From: an uncultured Prochlorococcus sp.
GTDB lineage: Bacteria > Cyanobacteriota > Cyanobacteriia > PCC-6307 > Cyanobiaceae
Assembly: GCA_902626435.1 (NCBI GenBank)
Contig: CACOFO010000001.1
Coordinates: 47,170 to 111,169 of the forward strand
Length of the DNA: 64,000 nucleotides
Direction: 5' to 3'
The position numbers and the translations under genes are program-made. Below the pieces are notes generated by a model. The model ran no database searches, was not told the origin of the DNA, and saw only the letters and a list, made by a program, of their open reading frames with translations. Positions 1 through 9,777 of this stretch are shown in pieces; the stretch's first letter is position 1; each line of letters begins with the position of its first letter.

Positions 1-2
1 CT

Positions 3-107
3 GAGGAAAACTCCAAATTATTAATTGAAGACGCCACAGATGCAGGCCTTGATATTAAATGTTTTTCTGATATTTCAATGTTGGATGTTTTCCAAAAAAA
101 CGATTAA
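3..107 (+). CDS. 3' end of an unidentified protein (partial)
   Basis: An open frame enters from the left edge and ends with TAA at 105-107, giving 34 C-terminal residues that finish in DVFQKND. The stop lies 24 bases before the glnB start, so the two genes may be co-transcribed. The visible tail is acidic and soluble-looking with no recognisable domain. I do not recognise the family, and the start lies outside the window. Confidence 0.6.
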   Translation, partial: EENSKLLIEDATDAGLDIKCFSDISMLDVFQKND

Positions 108-470
<363 letters not shown>

Positions 471-471
471 T

Positions 472-1284
472 TCAAAGAGTTTCTTTTACTAAGTTTTGTA
501 TATATTCTCTATTAATACTAGGATTTGATTCACTTTTTAAACACATCCAAGCTAAATATTCATGATTTCCGGCAGGACCTACCAATGGAGATGCTATCAA
601 ATTCTTTACATTCCACTGAAAACTTTTTGCAGTTTCAATAACAGACTCTATTGCCTCAGTATGAAATTTAGGATTACGAACTACCCCTCCTTTACAAACT
701 TTATCTTTACCCACCTCGAATTGGGGTTTAATTAAAAATATCCCCTCTATGCAATCTCCTACTAATAAATTACTAATGGATTTAAAAACTAACTTTAATG
801 AGATAAAAGACAAATCAGCAACCACAAAATTTGGCAATTCATCACTTCTAGATAAAAGATCTTGAGGTTTTAAATTTCGAATGTTTGTTCGTTCAAAAAG
901 TAAGACTTTTGAGTTTTTTCTAATCTTCCATGCAGTCTGTCCATAACCAACATCTATCCCGAAAACTAACTTTGCTCCTTGTTGCAATAAGCAATCAGTA
1001 AATCCTCCCGTTGAGATTCCTGCATCAATACATATTTTATCTTTTACTTTAACTTCAAGTCTTTTAAATGCCTCCAATAATTTTTCCCCTCCCCTTGAAA
1101 CAAACATAGGTTCTGAATCAATAAAAAATTCAGATCCAATTAATACTTGATGTCCAGGTTTATCCAATACTTTTCCATTGACATCTTTAACCTTGCCGGC
1201 AAGAATTAAACCTTGGGCTTTTTGACGAGTTTCACACAAACCTTTTTTAAGAAGATAAAGGTCTAATCTACTTTTTTTAATCAT
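472..1284 (-). CDS. tlyA: TlyA-family rRNA 2'-O-methyltransferase (hemolysin A family)
   Basis: TlyA proteins methylate ribose 2'-OH groups of rRNA and are often labelled hemolysin A. The 270 residues have the family architecture: an N-terminal S4 RNA-binding domain at about residues 5-65 (SRLDLYLLKKGLCETRQKAQ) followed by an FtsJ/RrmJ-like Rossmann methyltransferase. Visible motifs are the SAM-binding segment CIDAGISTGGFTDCLL near residue 85 and VADLSFISL near residue 155. It converges on glnB with a one-base gap. The start is the ATG next to the S4 domain. The family is clear, but the exact target nucleotide in this organism is unknown. Confidence 0.93.
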   Translation of the reverse strand: MIKKSRLDLYLLKKGLCETRQKAQGLILAGKVKDVNGKVLDKPGHQVLIGSEFFIDSEPMFVSRGGEKLLEAFKRLEVKVKDKICIDAGISTGGFTDCLLQQGAKLVFGIDVGYGQTAWKIRKNSKVLLFERTNIRNLKPQDLLSRSDELPNFVVADLSFISLKLVFKSISNLLVGDCIEGIFLIKPQFEVGKDKVCKGGVVRNPKFHTEAIESVIETAKSFQWNVKNLIASPLVGPAGNHEYLAWMCLKSESNPSINREYIQNLVKETL

Positions 1285-1353
1285 CTATTCATCAATAATG
1301 TAAAGACCGAATAATGAACTTATACAAAATGAAGATCCAAATTCTCTCATACC

Positions 1354-1372
1354 TTCTAATTTTAAATTAGAA
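1354..1372. repeat. 19-base near-perfect palindrome upstream of purB
   Basis: Two 9-base arms (TTCTAATTT and AAATTAGAA) flank a single T. It lies in the 284-base gap between the divergent tlyA and purB starts, about 70 bases from tlyA and 200 bases from purB. The symmetry suits a dimeric DNA-binding protein better than an RNA hairpin, because the spacer is too short for a full-length loop. Palindromes of this kind arise by chance in such AT-rich DNA. Nothing else in this gap is identifiable. Confidence 0.35.
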
Positions 1373-1568
1373 CTAAAAAATTACCCATTAGTAAAGAACG
1401 AAATGAACGCAAATATTTTTTATATTTAAACTGTCTTTAATTGACAGAAGAATGTTACATAAGAAAATAATAATCAGGCAAATATGTTCAATGGCAAGTA
1501 CATCTTTAAGGTATAGGGCAATAATTCAATTTTGGTTATAAAGTTTAAATTGATGATTAATAAAATTC

Positions 1569-2864
1569 GTGATCGAGCGTTACACATTACCCGAAATGGG
1601 AAAAATCTGGACTGAAAGCTCAAAATTCCAGAGTTGGCTTAAGGTTGAAATAGCTGCATGTGAAGCAAATTTTTCTCTTGGGAAAATTCCTGAGAATGCC
1701 ATGAAAGAGATACGTTCAAATGCAAAGTTTGATGAATCTAGAATCACAGAAATTGAGAAAGAAGTTAAACATGACGTTATTGCATTTCTTACAAGCGTTA
1801 ATGAATTTGTGGGAGATTCTGGAAGATATATCCATGTAGGTATGACCAGTAGCGATGTACTTGATACTGGCTTATCTCTTCAGTTAAAAGATTCTTGCAA
1901 ATTGTTATTAGAAGAAATTGAGAACCTAGAAAATGAAGTCAGATTATTAGCTAGTAAGCATAAAAATACATTAATGATTGGCAGATCTCATGCAATTCAT
2001 GGGGAGCCAATTTCCTTCGGTTTTAAACTTGCTGGATGGTTAGCAGAAATAATAAGGAACAAAAAAAGATTGTTAACACTGAAAGAATCTATAGCAATTG
2101 GACAAATAAGCGGAGCTATGGGAACTTACGCTAATACAAACCCTGAGGTGGAACAGATAACTTGTGATTTACTTGGCTTAAAACCAGACACAGCAAGTAC
2201 CCAAGTTATATCGAGAGACAGACATGCAGAATATGTGCAAACTATTGCACTAGTTGGTGCTTCTCTAGATAGATTCGCAACTGAAATAAGAAATTTACAA
2301 AGAACTGATGTTTTAGAAGTTGAGGAGGGCTTTACAAAAGGGCAAAAAGGAAGTTCTGCCATGCCTCATAAAAGAAATCCTATTAGAAGTGAAAGAGTAA
2401 GCGGTTTAGCAAGAATTTTGAGGAGTTACGTCATAACAGCTCTGGAAAATGTTCCGCTTTGGCACGAAAGAGATATTAGCCATAGTTCAAATGAACGTAT
2501 TATGTTGCCTGACGTATCAATCTGTTTGCATTTTATGCTCAGGGAGATGAAAGATATAGTAAGTCATTTGGAAGTTTATCCAAAAAATATGCTCAAAAAT
2601 TTAAATATATATGGTGGTGTAATCTTTAGTCAGAAAGTTTTACTTTTACTTGTAGAAAAAGGCTTGTCTAGAGAAAAAGCTTATAGCTTAGTACAAAAAA
2701 ATGCGCATCTGGCCTGGAATACTCAGAATGGGGATTTCAAACAAAATATAGAGAGAGATAATGAAATAATGGATTTTATTGATCAAAGTGACTTAGAAGA
2801 ATGTTTTAATCCTTCAATTCATCTCAATAATTTAAGTGTAATATGGGAGAAGTTAGGTATCTAG
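1569..2864 (+). CDS. purB: Adenylosuccinate lyase
   Basis: This enzyme catalyses two fumarate-releasing steps of purine synthesis: SAICAR to AICAR and adenylosuccinate to AMP. The 431 residues match the bacterial short form. The fumarase/aspartase superfamily signature SSAMPHKRNP lies near residues 262-271, and the conserved TSSDVLDT and GRSHAIHGEP segments near residues 93 and 138 hold active-site residues. The start is GTG at 1569, chosen because the product begins MIERYTLPEM, the usual N-terminus, and no ATG fits. It lies 48 bases before fumC, another member of the same superfamily that releases or uses fumarate. Confidence 0.98.
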   Translation: MIERYTLPEMGKIWTESSKFQSWLKVEIAACEANFSLGKIPENAMKEIRSNAKFDESRITEIEKEVKHDVIAFLTSVNEFVGDSGRYIHVGMTSSDVLDTGLSLQLKDSCKLLLEEIENLENEVRLLASKHKNTLMIGRSHAIHGEPISFGFKLAGWLAEIIRNKKRLLTLKESIAIGQISGAMGTYANTNPEVEQITCDLLGLKPDTASTQVISRDRHAEYVQTIALVGASLDRFATEIRNLQRTDVLEVEEGFTKGQKGSSAMPHKRNPIRSERVSGLARILRSYVITALENVPLWHERDISHSSNERIMLPDVSICLHFMLREMKDIVSHLEVYPKNMLKNLNIYGGVIFSQKVLLLLVEKGLSREKAYSLVQKNAHLAWNTQNGDFKQNIERDNEIMDFIDQSDLEECFNPSIHLNNLSVIWEKLGI

Positions 2865-2912
2865 GATTACTGAAAACCTTATCCAAATGAAACCAGTGTT
2901 TTCAGAGGAATA

Positions 2913-4298
2913 ATGACAAAAAAATTTAGGATTGAAAAAGATAGTATGGGAACAATAGAGGTTCCATTAGAGGCTTTGTGGGGTGCTCAAACACAAAGAT
3001 CGATAATAAATTTTTCTGTTGGAGAAGAATTAATTCCAATTGAGTTAATTTATTCACTCACTCTCATAAAAAAGGCTGCTGCAATTGCAAATTTCAATCT
3101 AGGGTTAATAGATAAAAGGAAAAAAGATTTAATTGTAGAGGCATGTACAGAAATACTTGATGGGCTTCATGATTCACAGTTTCCCTTAAAGGTTTGGCAA
3201 ACAGGTAGTGGCACGCAAACAAATATGAATGTAAATGAGGTAATTTCAAATATTGCAGCATTAAAAACAAATTCAGAGCTTGGTAGTCATCAACCAATTC
3301 ATCCGAATGATGATGTAAATAAATCTCAGTCAACTAATGATACTTTTCCTGCTGCTATTCAAATATCTGTTGTTAATGAAATAATCAAAAATTTAGTTCC
3401 AACTATCAGAGAATTTACAAAGATCCTTGATAAAAAAAGTGAAAAATGGAAAGACCTTATAAAGATAGGAAGAACCCATTTTCAAGATGCAGTGCCCCTT
3501 ACTTTTGGGCAAGAAATATCAGGATGGTCAGAGCAACTTAAAGATGCTGAGAATGCAATTATTATGAGTCTGAATGAATTGTATTTCTTACCTCTGGGAG
3601 GAACTGCAGTTGGTACAGGTATTAATTGTCCAAAAGGATTTTGTGAAGATTCAATAAAATCAATTTCCGATGATACTAATCTAATGTTCTATAAATCAAA
3701 AAATAATTTTTCTATAATGGCTTCGCACGATCGTCTAGCCCAAGTAATGAGTCAGATAAAAATATTAGCTGGTGCATTATTTAAAATTTCAAATGATATA
3801 AAAATTCTATCTTCTGGTCCAAGATCAGGAATATATGAATTAATTATCCCTCAAAATGAACCCGGAAGTTCTATCATGCCGGGCAAAGTAAATCCGACTC
3901 AATGCGAAGCCTTATCAATGGTTTGCACTCAGATAATGGGTCTTGAATATGCAGTTTCAATGGCAAATTCTAACGGCACTTTACAGATGAATGAATACAA
4001 GCCTCTTATTGGATTTAATATTCTTACAAGTTTAAAATTAATTAAAAATGCAATAGAAAACTTCAGAACAAAATTAGTTGATGGGATGGAACCTAATCAA
4101 AAGAATATGAAGTTAAATTTAGAAAATTCACTAATGTTGGTTACAGCCATAGTGCCAAAAGTTGGCTATGAAAAAGCAGCTGAAATTGCAAACCTTGCCT
4201 TCAAAGAATCATTAAATTTAAAAGAGGCAACACTTAAATTAGGTTATTTAAAAGAAGATGAATTGGATAAAGCAATGAATATTAATTCAATGATTTGA
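2913..4298 (+). CDS. fumC: Fumarate hydratase class II
   Basis: It interconverts fumarate and malate. Cyanobacteria need this both for the TCA branch and to dispose of fumarate from purine and arginine synthesis. The 461 residues match class II (iron-independent) fumarases. The signature GSSIMPGKVNPTQCE is present near residues 319-333, with the substrate-binding TGSGTQTNMNVNE near residue 97 and GRTHFQDAVP near residue 185. It follows purB by 48 bases on the same strand, so co-transcription is likely. It converges on the helicase gene with a nine-base gap and no obvious terminator hairpin. Confidence 0.97.
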   Translation: MTKKFRIEKDSMGTIEVPLEALWGAQTQRSIINFSVGEELIPIELIYSLTLIKKAAAIANFNLGLIDKRKKDLIVEACTEILDGLHDSQFPLKVWQTGSGTQTNMNVNEVISNIAALKTNSELGSHQPIHPNDDVNKSQSTNDTFPAAIQISVVNEIIKNLVPTIREFTKILDKKSEKWKDLIKIGRTHFQDAVPLTFGQEISGWSEQLKDAENAIIMSLNELYFLPLGGTAVGTGINCPKGFCEDSIKSISDDTNLMFYKSKNNFSIMASHDRLAQVMSQIKILAGALFKISNDIKILSSGPRSGIYELIIPQNEPGSSIMPGKVNPTQCEALSMVCTQIMGLEYAVSMANSNGTLQMNEYKPLIGFNILTSLKLIKNAIENFRTKLVDGMEPNQKNMKLNLENSLMLVTAIVPKVGYEKAAEIANLAFKESLNLKEATLKLGYLKEDELDKAMNINSMI

Positions 4299-4307
4299 TT
4301 CAAAAAT

Positions 4308-7034
4308 TTAAGAATTATTGTCAATTCTTTTTGTTGCAGGATTAATATCTTCAGATACTTTTATAAGATCATTAGATTCAGAAACAGGAAAACGATTAAT
4401 AGCTTTTAATGCTAGCTTTGCTTTACTTTTTAATTTATTACTAACACCAATACAATATTGTACTTGAGAAAGGACATCAATTGATCTTCTAATAATCTTA
4501 ACTACATCGCCTTCATCTAATGAAGTATTAAAAACCAAATCTTTCCATTTTTTTCCTTTTGCCCATTCAGAAATAATCCCAGTCAATTCTATTTCTAAAT
4601 AGATAGGAATTTCAATATGAAACTTATTTTGTTGACAAGCGACTAATTTTCTTAAACCATCTAATTCATTAAAAACATCTATTACCTTTAAAGAAGGCTT
4701 GAAATTACACCAAAGATTAGGCCTCCTTACATCTACACATATAGCTTGAATAATTGCAGCTAACTCAGGAGGATCTAAATCATCCAAATAACCACTAACT
4801 AAAACAAGACCAATCCATAATTCATTTTCACTTCTTATTGCACCAACTGTTTGTCCAACTTCTGTCAATTTCAAATCATTTAAACAACCAAAATGATTCA
4901 AAATTTTAATCAAGTCGGTAAAAGTTCTCCAGTTATGATTTTCTTTATCATCAAGAAGCTTTTTTCTCATATTTATTTCTTGTTCAACATCAACAATTCT
5001 TTTTCTATATTTCTTTAATTTTCTGGAGTCTCCAAATCTATGTGCGGAATGATTAGTGACGGTTTCTTCTAAATTATTAATTTGTTGCTGTTGTGCCAAA
5101 ACTTCCGTTGTCAGATCATATTGTGGAGTTTGTAAATCATTTTTTTTAGAAACTTCCATAATTCGATCCGCAAAACACTGCGTCATATCATCTCCCCTAA
5201 ATACCTCTCCTGAGAAATACATCTTTGGTGCTTCAAGTCCAAAGACATCAATTGTATCCAAATCATTAAAAATACTTACTATGTATGAGGGTTTTATAAG
5301 AATAAATAAATTATCAATTGTCAAACACAATAAACTCTTAATTTTTTGGGATTCATATATTTTCTTACAAATTAATCCTGGAACAATTTTTCTTTTAATT
5401 TGAGGAGCTTTGATTGAAATTAAGCTTCCATCTTTAATATATGGGAGTGCATTAGTGATCTCTTCTGATAATTTTTCTGCTGCTTGTTTTTCTAAAATTT
5501 TCAAGAGTCTTCTCTCTTCTTTAAGACGATTTTTTAACTTTTCGTAGTCATCAAAATCTTTCCATGAAACGTTAGATGTAATTTTTTTTAATTCAATTAA
5601 ATCCTTATCTAAATTTTCAAGAATTACATTCTCACCTGAGGATTGACCTAAATATAAAAAACTACCAAAACTTCTTTTAATTAATTCTTTAGACTTCTCT
5701 AAAGTATAACTTTGTAAAAGATTAAGTACCATTCCATAGCTAGGCGTGAATTGACTCTCTAAAGAATTTGGTTTGCTAATAGCTAGTACACTTGCTTCTT
5801 TAGCACCTTCGAATCTTGTTTGTAATGTAACAACATATCCTTGGGTATCTTTTCCTCTTCTTCCAGCTCTTCCTGACATTTGCAAAAATTCACTGCTAAA
5901 TAATAATCTATGTCCATCTTCTGTTCTTTTTGATAAAGAAGAAATAATAGTTGTTCTTGCGGGCATATTAATTCCTGCAGCGAGCGTTTCAGTTGCAAAA
6001 ACAACTTTTATCAAACCTTGCTGAAATAATTCCTCAACCAATTCTTTCCATGCAGGCAATAATCCAGCATGATGAGATGCAATACCGCGTTTTAATGCCT
6101 CATATTGAGATTTATCTTTAATTGCCTCTTGATTATTTTTAAGATAAACTTCTAATTTTTGGGATATTATATATGATTCTGAATAACTTACTAAAGTTAA
6201 ATCTTTTATAGTCTCAATAGCCTTGTCACATCCTCTTCTACTAAAAATAAAATAAATAGCTGGCAACATATTTCTTTCAGCTAATTTCGAGATCACAAAG
6301 CCAATTGAGGGAGACTTTGGTTGCATTATCCTACCCACTTTCCCTCTCATTTTCTGGCCTTTAGGAGCTCTCCAAACCTTACAGTTTGGATGAATTCCAT
6401 TACCCTTATTATTTAAAAGTGGATGGAGGCCTTTGATACTACAAAAAATAAAATTAAGTGGGACTGGTCTCTTATCACTATTAATTAGAACAGTGGGTCC
6501 ATGAACTTTTTCTATCCAATTTTGTAGTTGATCTGCATTAGCTATTGTTGCTGATAAAGCTATTATTTGAATTCTAGTAGGGCAATGGATTATAGTCTCT
6601 TCCCAAACTGTGCCTCTTTGAGGGTCATTCATGTAATGACATTCATCAAGAATTACAGATTCTAAATTTTCTAAGGGATCATCAAGTTCATCAAATTCGC
6701 CATAAAGCATGTTCCTAAAAATCTCAGTCGTCATGACTAAGATTGGCGCTTCTCTATTTATGCTTATATCTCCAGTTAAAAGACCAACTTTATTCTGACC
6801 ATATTGATTAGCAAAATCTCTAAACTTTTGGTTTGATAGAGCCTTTAAAGGTGTTGTATAAAAAACTCTGCTGTCATGAGATAAACCTCTATAAATAGCA
6901 AATTCACCTATCAATGTTTTACCTGAACCCGTCGGTGCCGTTAAAACAACAGAATTTCCGCTATTAATAGCTTGTATTGCCTCTAATTGGAAATCATCTA
7001 GCGGAAAAGGGAAATATTCCTCTAAATTAAGCAA
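4308..7034 (-). CDS. Ski2/Mtr4-like DExH-box RNA helicase
   Basis: This large superfamily 2 helicase resembles the eukaryotic exosome helicases Ski2 and Mtr4 and is widespread in cyanobacteria. Its 908 residues contain Walker A APTGSGKT at 33-40, a DECH motif II at 130-133, motif III SAT soon after, and motif VI QMSGRAGRRG, whose variant AGRRGKD is typical of Ski2-like enzymes. The C-terminal third matches the helical DSHCT domain. By analogy it probably unwinds RNA for processing or decay, but cyanobacteria lack an exosome and the partner is unknown. It is divergent from bioF across 139 bases and convergent with fumC. Confidence 0.93.
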   Translation of the reverse strand: MLNLEEYFPFPLDDFQLEAIQAINSGNSVVLTAPTGSGKTLIGEFAIYRGLSHDSRVFYTTPLKALSNQKFRDFANQYGQNKVGLLTGDISINREAPILVMTTEIFRNMLYGEFDELDDPLENLESVILDECHYMNDPQRGTVWEETIIHCPTRIQIIALSATIANADQLQNWIEKVHGPTVLINSDKRPVPLNFIFCSIKGLHPLLNNKGNGIHPNCKVWRAPKGQKMRGKVGRIMQPKSPSIGFVISKLAERNMLPAIYFIFSRRGCDKAIETIKDLTLVSYSESYIISQKLEVYLKNNQEAIKDKSQYEALKRGIASHHAGLLPAWKELVEELFQQGLIKVVFATETLAAGINMPARTTIISSLSKRTEDGHRLLFSSEFLQMSGRAGRRGKDTQGYVVTLQTRFEGAKEASVLAISKPNSLESQFTPSYGMVLNLLQSYTLEKSKELIKRSFGSFLYLGQSSGENVILENLDKDLIELKKITSNVSWKDFDDYEKLKNRLKEERRLLKILEKQAAEKLSEEITNALPYIKDGSLISIKAPQIKRKIVPGLICKKIYESQKIKSLLCLTIDNLFILIKPSYIVSIFNDLDTIDVFGLEAPKMYFSGEVFRGDDMTQCFADRIMEVSKKNDLQTPQYDLTTEVLAQQQQINNLEETVTNHSAHRFGDSRKLKKYRKRIVDVEQEINMRKKLLDDKENHNWRTFTDLIKILNHFGCLNDLKLTEVGQTVGAIRSENELWIGLVLVSGYLDDLDPPELAAIIQAICVDVRRPNLWCNFKPSLKVIDVFNELDGLRKLVACQQNKFHIEIPIYLEIELTGIISEWAKGKKWKDLVFNTSLDEGDVVKIIRRSIDVLSQVQYCIGVSNKLKSKAKLALKAINRFPVSESNDLIKVSEDINPATKRIDNNS

Positions 7035-7077
7035 TAATTGTGATTGAAGAGAGGATGAGTTAACTTCTTAATATATG

Positions 7078-7089
7078 ATCTATATAGAT
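7078..7089. promoter_or_regulatory. 12-base palindrome in the helicase/bioF divergent gap
   Basis: The perfect palindrome ATCTATATAGAT sits in the 139-base gap, 44 bases from the helicase start and 84 from the bioF start. It does not resemble the BirA biotin operator. It could be a promoter element for either gene or a chance feature of AT-rich sequence. Confidence 0.25.
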
Positions 7090-7173
7090 ATTAATAAACA
7101 AAAAATACCTTGCAAACTTTAATAGTAAATCTAAATCTTTTTAATTAAATCCAATATATTTTATTTTGTCAAA

Positions 7174-8313
7174 ATGAAAAAAATAAAAATTCCAAAAAAT
7201 AGAGTCCGTAAATTAATAACATTTTCTTTAGGTAAAAAACCATTCGAACTTCTAACTTTAAATTCACAAAATAAAAAACTTATAGACTTATGCAGTAATG
7301 ATTATTTTGGATTAAGTAGAGACAAGGATTTAATAAAAGCTGCTTACGAAACAAGCCTTTTAGAAGGTATTGGTTCAGGAAGCTCTAGGTTTATTACAGG
7401 TTCAAGACCAATACATAGATTATTAGAAACAGAACTTGCCAAGTGGCTTGATCAAGGGAAAGTATTGCTTTTCCCAAGCGGATTTCAAGCAAATATAGCC
7501 GCTATCCAAGCTTTAGCAAATAGAAATAGTATCGTAATAGCAGATAAATTGATCCATAACTCTTTATTGGTGGGAGTCAAAGCTGCTCAAGCAAAACTGG
7601 TGCGATTTTCACACAATAATTTAAAAGATTTAGAAGATAAAATTATTAAATCTAACCCCACAAAAAATTCCATTTTAGTTGTTGTTGAATCTCTTTATAG
7701 CATGGAAGGATCAATTGCTCCGCTAAGAGAAATAACACAAATTTGCAAAAAAAATAGTGTTCAATTATTAGTTGACGAAGCTCATGCAATTGGGATCTTG
7801 GGCCCTGAAGGCAGGGGTTTAAGTTTTAATTGCCGTTCGGATATAACTATGATTACTGGAACTTTTGGAAAAGCATTTGGAAGTGGTGGAGCTTTCATAG
7901 CTTCGAATTCAGAAATTGGTGAATATCTTATACAAACAAGTGGTGCATTTAGATACACAACCGCGCTTGCTCCATCTTTAGCTGCTGGAGCATTAGAAGG
8001 TTTAAAAAAAATTTTAGAAAATAAAGAATGGGGTTATGATTTGTTATCCTCTGCGAAGGTATGGAAAGATGAAATTATTAGAAACTTTAGTTTTCCGGTT
8101 CAAGGAGATTCTCACATTTTATCTATTATTGTTGGCCAAGAAGAGAAGGCCACTTATCTACAAAAATATCTCGAAAAAAATGGTTTTTTAGCAATTGCAA
8201 TAAGACCTCCAACTGTACCTGTAGGGCAATCAAGAATTAGAATAACAATAAGAAGAAACTTAGATTTTAATCTGCTAAAGAATTTCATTGCAGTTTTAAA
8301 AGAGTTTAAATGA
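7174..8313 (+). CDS. bioF: 8-amino-7-oxononanoate synthase
   Basis: This PLP enzyme condenses pimeloyl-ACP (or pimeloyl-CoA) with L-alanine, the first committed step of biotin ring assembly. Its 379 residues match the alpha-oxoamine synthase family. Visible features are LCSNDYFGLS near residue 40, GSGSSRFITG near 67, VDEAHAIGILG near 200, and the PLP lysine in TGTFGKAFGSGGAF near 230. It opens a five-gene operon: its stop overlaps the next start (ATGA), and the remaining biotin genes follow with overlaps or a five-base gap. The upstream 139 bases should hold the operon promoter. Confidence 0.97.
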   Translation: MKKIKIPKNRVRKLITFSLGKKPFELLTLNSQNKKLIDLCSNDYFGLSRDKDLIKAAYETSLLEGIGSGSSRFITGSRPIHRLLETELAKWLDQGKVLLFPSGFQANIAAIQALANRNSIVIADKLIHNSLLVGVKAAQAKLVRFSHNNLKDLEDKIIKSNPTKNSILVVVESLYSMEGSIAPLREITQICKKNSVQLLVDEAHAIGILGPEGRGLSFNCRSDITMITGTFGKAFGSGGAFIASNSEIGEYLIQTSGAFRYTTALAPSLAAGALEGLKKILENKEWGYDLLSSAKVWKDEIIRNFSFPVQGDSHILSIIVGQEEKATYLQKYLEKNGFLAIAIRPPTVPVGQSRIRITIRRNLDFNLLKNFIAVLKEFK

Positions 8314-9023
8314 AACAAATTATTACTCAACATGGGTGGGGACTAAATAAACATTTCTGGGATTATTATAAAGTTGATTTTTTAAAAAATAATTGGCATT
8401 GGCAAGATAATGAAAGAGGCTATTTTTCGACAGATAATTATCAAGCAAAATGGATTACAAGCGACTCAAAAAAAGAAATCAGAATGACTTTATGCCATTC
8501 ATATGGTTTTCATTTAATGCGAAAAACCATTTTAGAAGAAGCTACTCATATTGTTCTAATAAATTCTTTTAATAATTTTCTGCCAGTAAGTAGTAAGAGA
8601 AATTTTATTTTGAGGTCTCTAAAAAGAATGGAAACAAAAATCAAAGAAGATGCATCAAAAGATATGTTGAAAGAATTTATACAAAGATCATTTATGCCAA
8701 ATGATGTAAATTATAGTTTTAAAAATATCTTTTATAAAAATTTAGAAAGTTTAAATAAACCTCTTCTTTTAAATGATTTAAAACAACTTTACATCAATAG
8801 AGATTTTCCAGTTTTTTTAAAAAAAGATTGCAAAATTATTTTTATAAAATCAGAAAATGACATGATTCTTGACAACGACTCAAATAATAACTTTTTAGAT
8901 TTCTTGAATAGAACAATTGATAGAAAGCCTATTTTAATCAAATTAGCTAAACAAGGTCATTGCTTAACTAATTTAAATTTATATGAGATTTTACTTAAAA
9001 CATTTCATAACTCCAATGGATAA
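8310..9023 (+). CDS. bioK: Pimeloyl-ACP methyl ester esterase, BioK type
   Basis: This is an alpha/beta hydrolase that would cleave the methyl ester made by BioC and release pimeloyl-ACP for BioF. Visible features are an oxyanion-type HGWG at residues 8-11, a nucleophile elbow CHSYG with Ser64 (a Gly-to-Cys change from the usual GxSxG), a likely acid in SENDM near residue 190, and a C-terminal catalytic His217 in KQGHCLT. The 237 residues lie between bioF and bioC. BioK is the known isofunctional replacement for BioH/BioG in marine picocyanobacteria, and the assignment rests on that plus context. It overlaps bioF by four bases and bioC by eight. Confidence 0.88.
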   Translation: MKQIITQHGWGLNKHFWDYYKVDFLKNNWHWQDNERGYFSTDNYQAKWITSDSKKEIRMTLCHSYGFHLMRKTILEEATHIVLINSFNNFLPVSSKRNFILRSLKRMETKIKEDASKDMLKEFIQRSFMPNDVNYSFKNIFYKNLESLNKPLLLNDLKQLYINRDFPVFLKKDCKIIFIKSENDMILDNDSNNNFLDFLNRTIDRKPILIKLAKQGHCLTNLNLYEILLKTFHNSNG

Positions 9024-9777
9024 TACAAAGTGGAATGAAAAAATAAAAAATAATTTTAATGATGCTGCATCTCGGTATTTAGAATATTCAAATATTCAAA
9101 AGTTTTTTGCAGAAAAGATTGTTCACTTTATCAAAGAATTAAATCCTCTGAAAAAAGGTGAATGGATAGATTTAGGATCAGGACCAGGACTATTAGCTGA
9201 TGAAATAGAAAAAAATTTTTCTTCCCAAAAAGTATCCAGAATTGATTTCAGCAAAAAAATGCTTCTCGAGAATAAATTATCTAGTAAAAAAATTTTATGG
9301 GATTTAAATAATGATTTACCTCCTGAAATCAATAACTCTTCTCTGCTAACATCTAACTTTTGCATACATTGGTTAAACAACCCAGAAAAGATTATAAAGA
9401 ATTGGTTTAGTAAATTAATGCCTGGAGGTTATTTAATCATTTCATATCCAACAAAATATTGTTTCCCTGAGTGGAAAGATACTTGTAGAAAAATTGATAT
9501 TGAATACAGTGGTCTTAATTTCCTTTGCTCTAAAGAATTATTAAAAGATTTCAAATCAAACGAAATATATTATTCAGAAAAGTTTATTTATCTAGAAAAT
9601 TTTGAAGATGTATATAAACTTTTTAGAAGCATAAAAAATGTTGGAGCACAATCAACGAACTGTAAACGTAAAACAGTGAAAGAGTTAAAAAAAATTCAAA
9701 AGTTTTGGCCAAAGAATTACAATAATACAGTTAACCTTTCTTGGGAAATTGATATTCAAATCATAAAAAAATTATGA
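9016..9777 (+). CDS. bioC: Malonyl-ACP O-methyltransferase
   Basis: BioC methylates the free carboxyl of malonyl-ACP so that fatty acid synthesis can elongate it to a pimeloyl ester. The product is a class I SAM methyltransferase with motif I WIDLGSGPGLLADEIE near residue 42, preceded by the FNDAASRYLEYSNIQ segment typical of BioC, and LMPGGYLIISYPT further on. I place the start at ATG 9016 (253 residues). An in-frame ATG at 8983 would add 11 residues lying wholly inside bioK. With the later start the overlap with bioK is eight bases and the overlap with bioD is four bases, matching the rest of the operon. Confidence 0.92.
   Translation: MDNTKWNEKIKNNFNDAASRYLEYSNIQKFFAEKIVHFIKELNPLKKGEWIDLGSGPGLLADEIEKNFSSQKVSRIDFSKKMLLENKLSSKKILWDLNNDLPPEINNSSLLTSNFCIHWLNNPEKIIKNWFSKLMPGGYLIISYPTKYCFPEWKDTCRKIDIEYSGLNFLCSKELLKDFKSNEIYYSEKFIYLENFEDVYKLFRSIKNVGAQSTNCKRKTVKELKKIQKFWPKNYNNTVNLSWEIDIQIIKKL

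Noticed and set aside
7035-7173. BirA-type biotin operator before bioF
   Set aside because: No match to the long BirA palindrome is visible in the gap; only a short AT palindrome is present.
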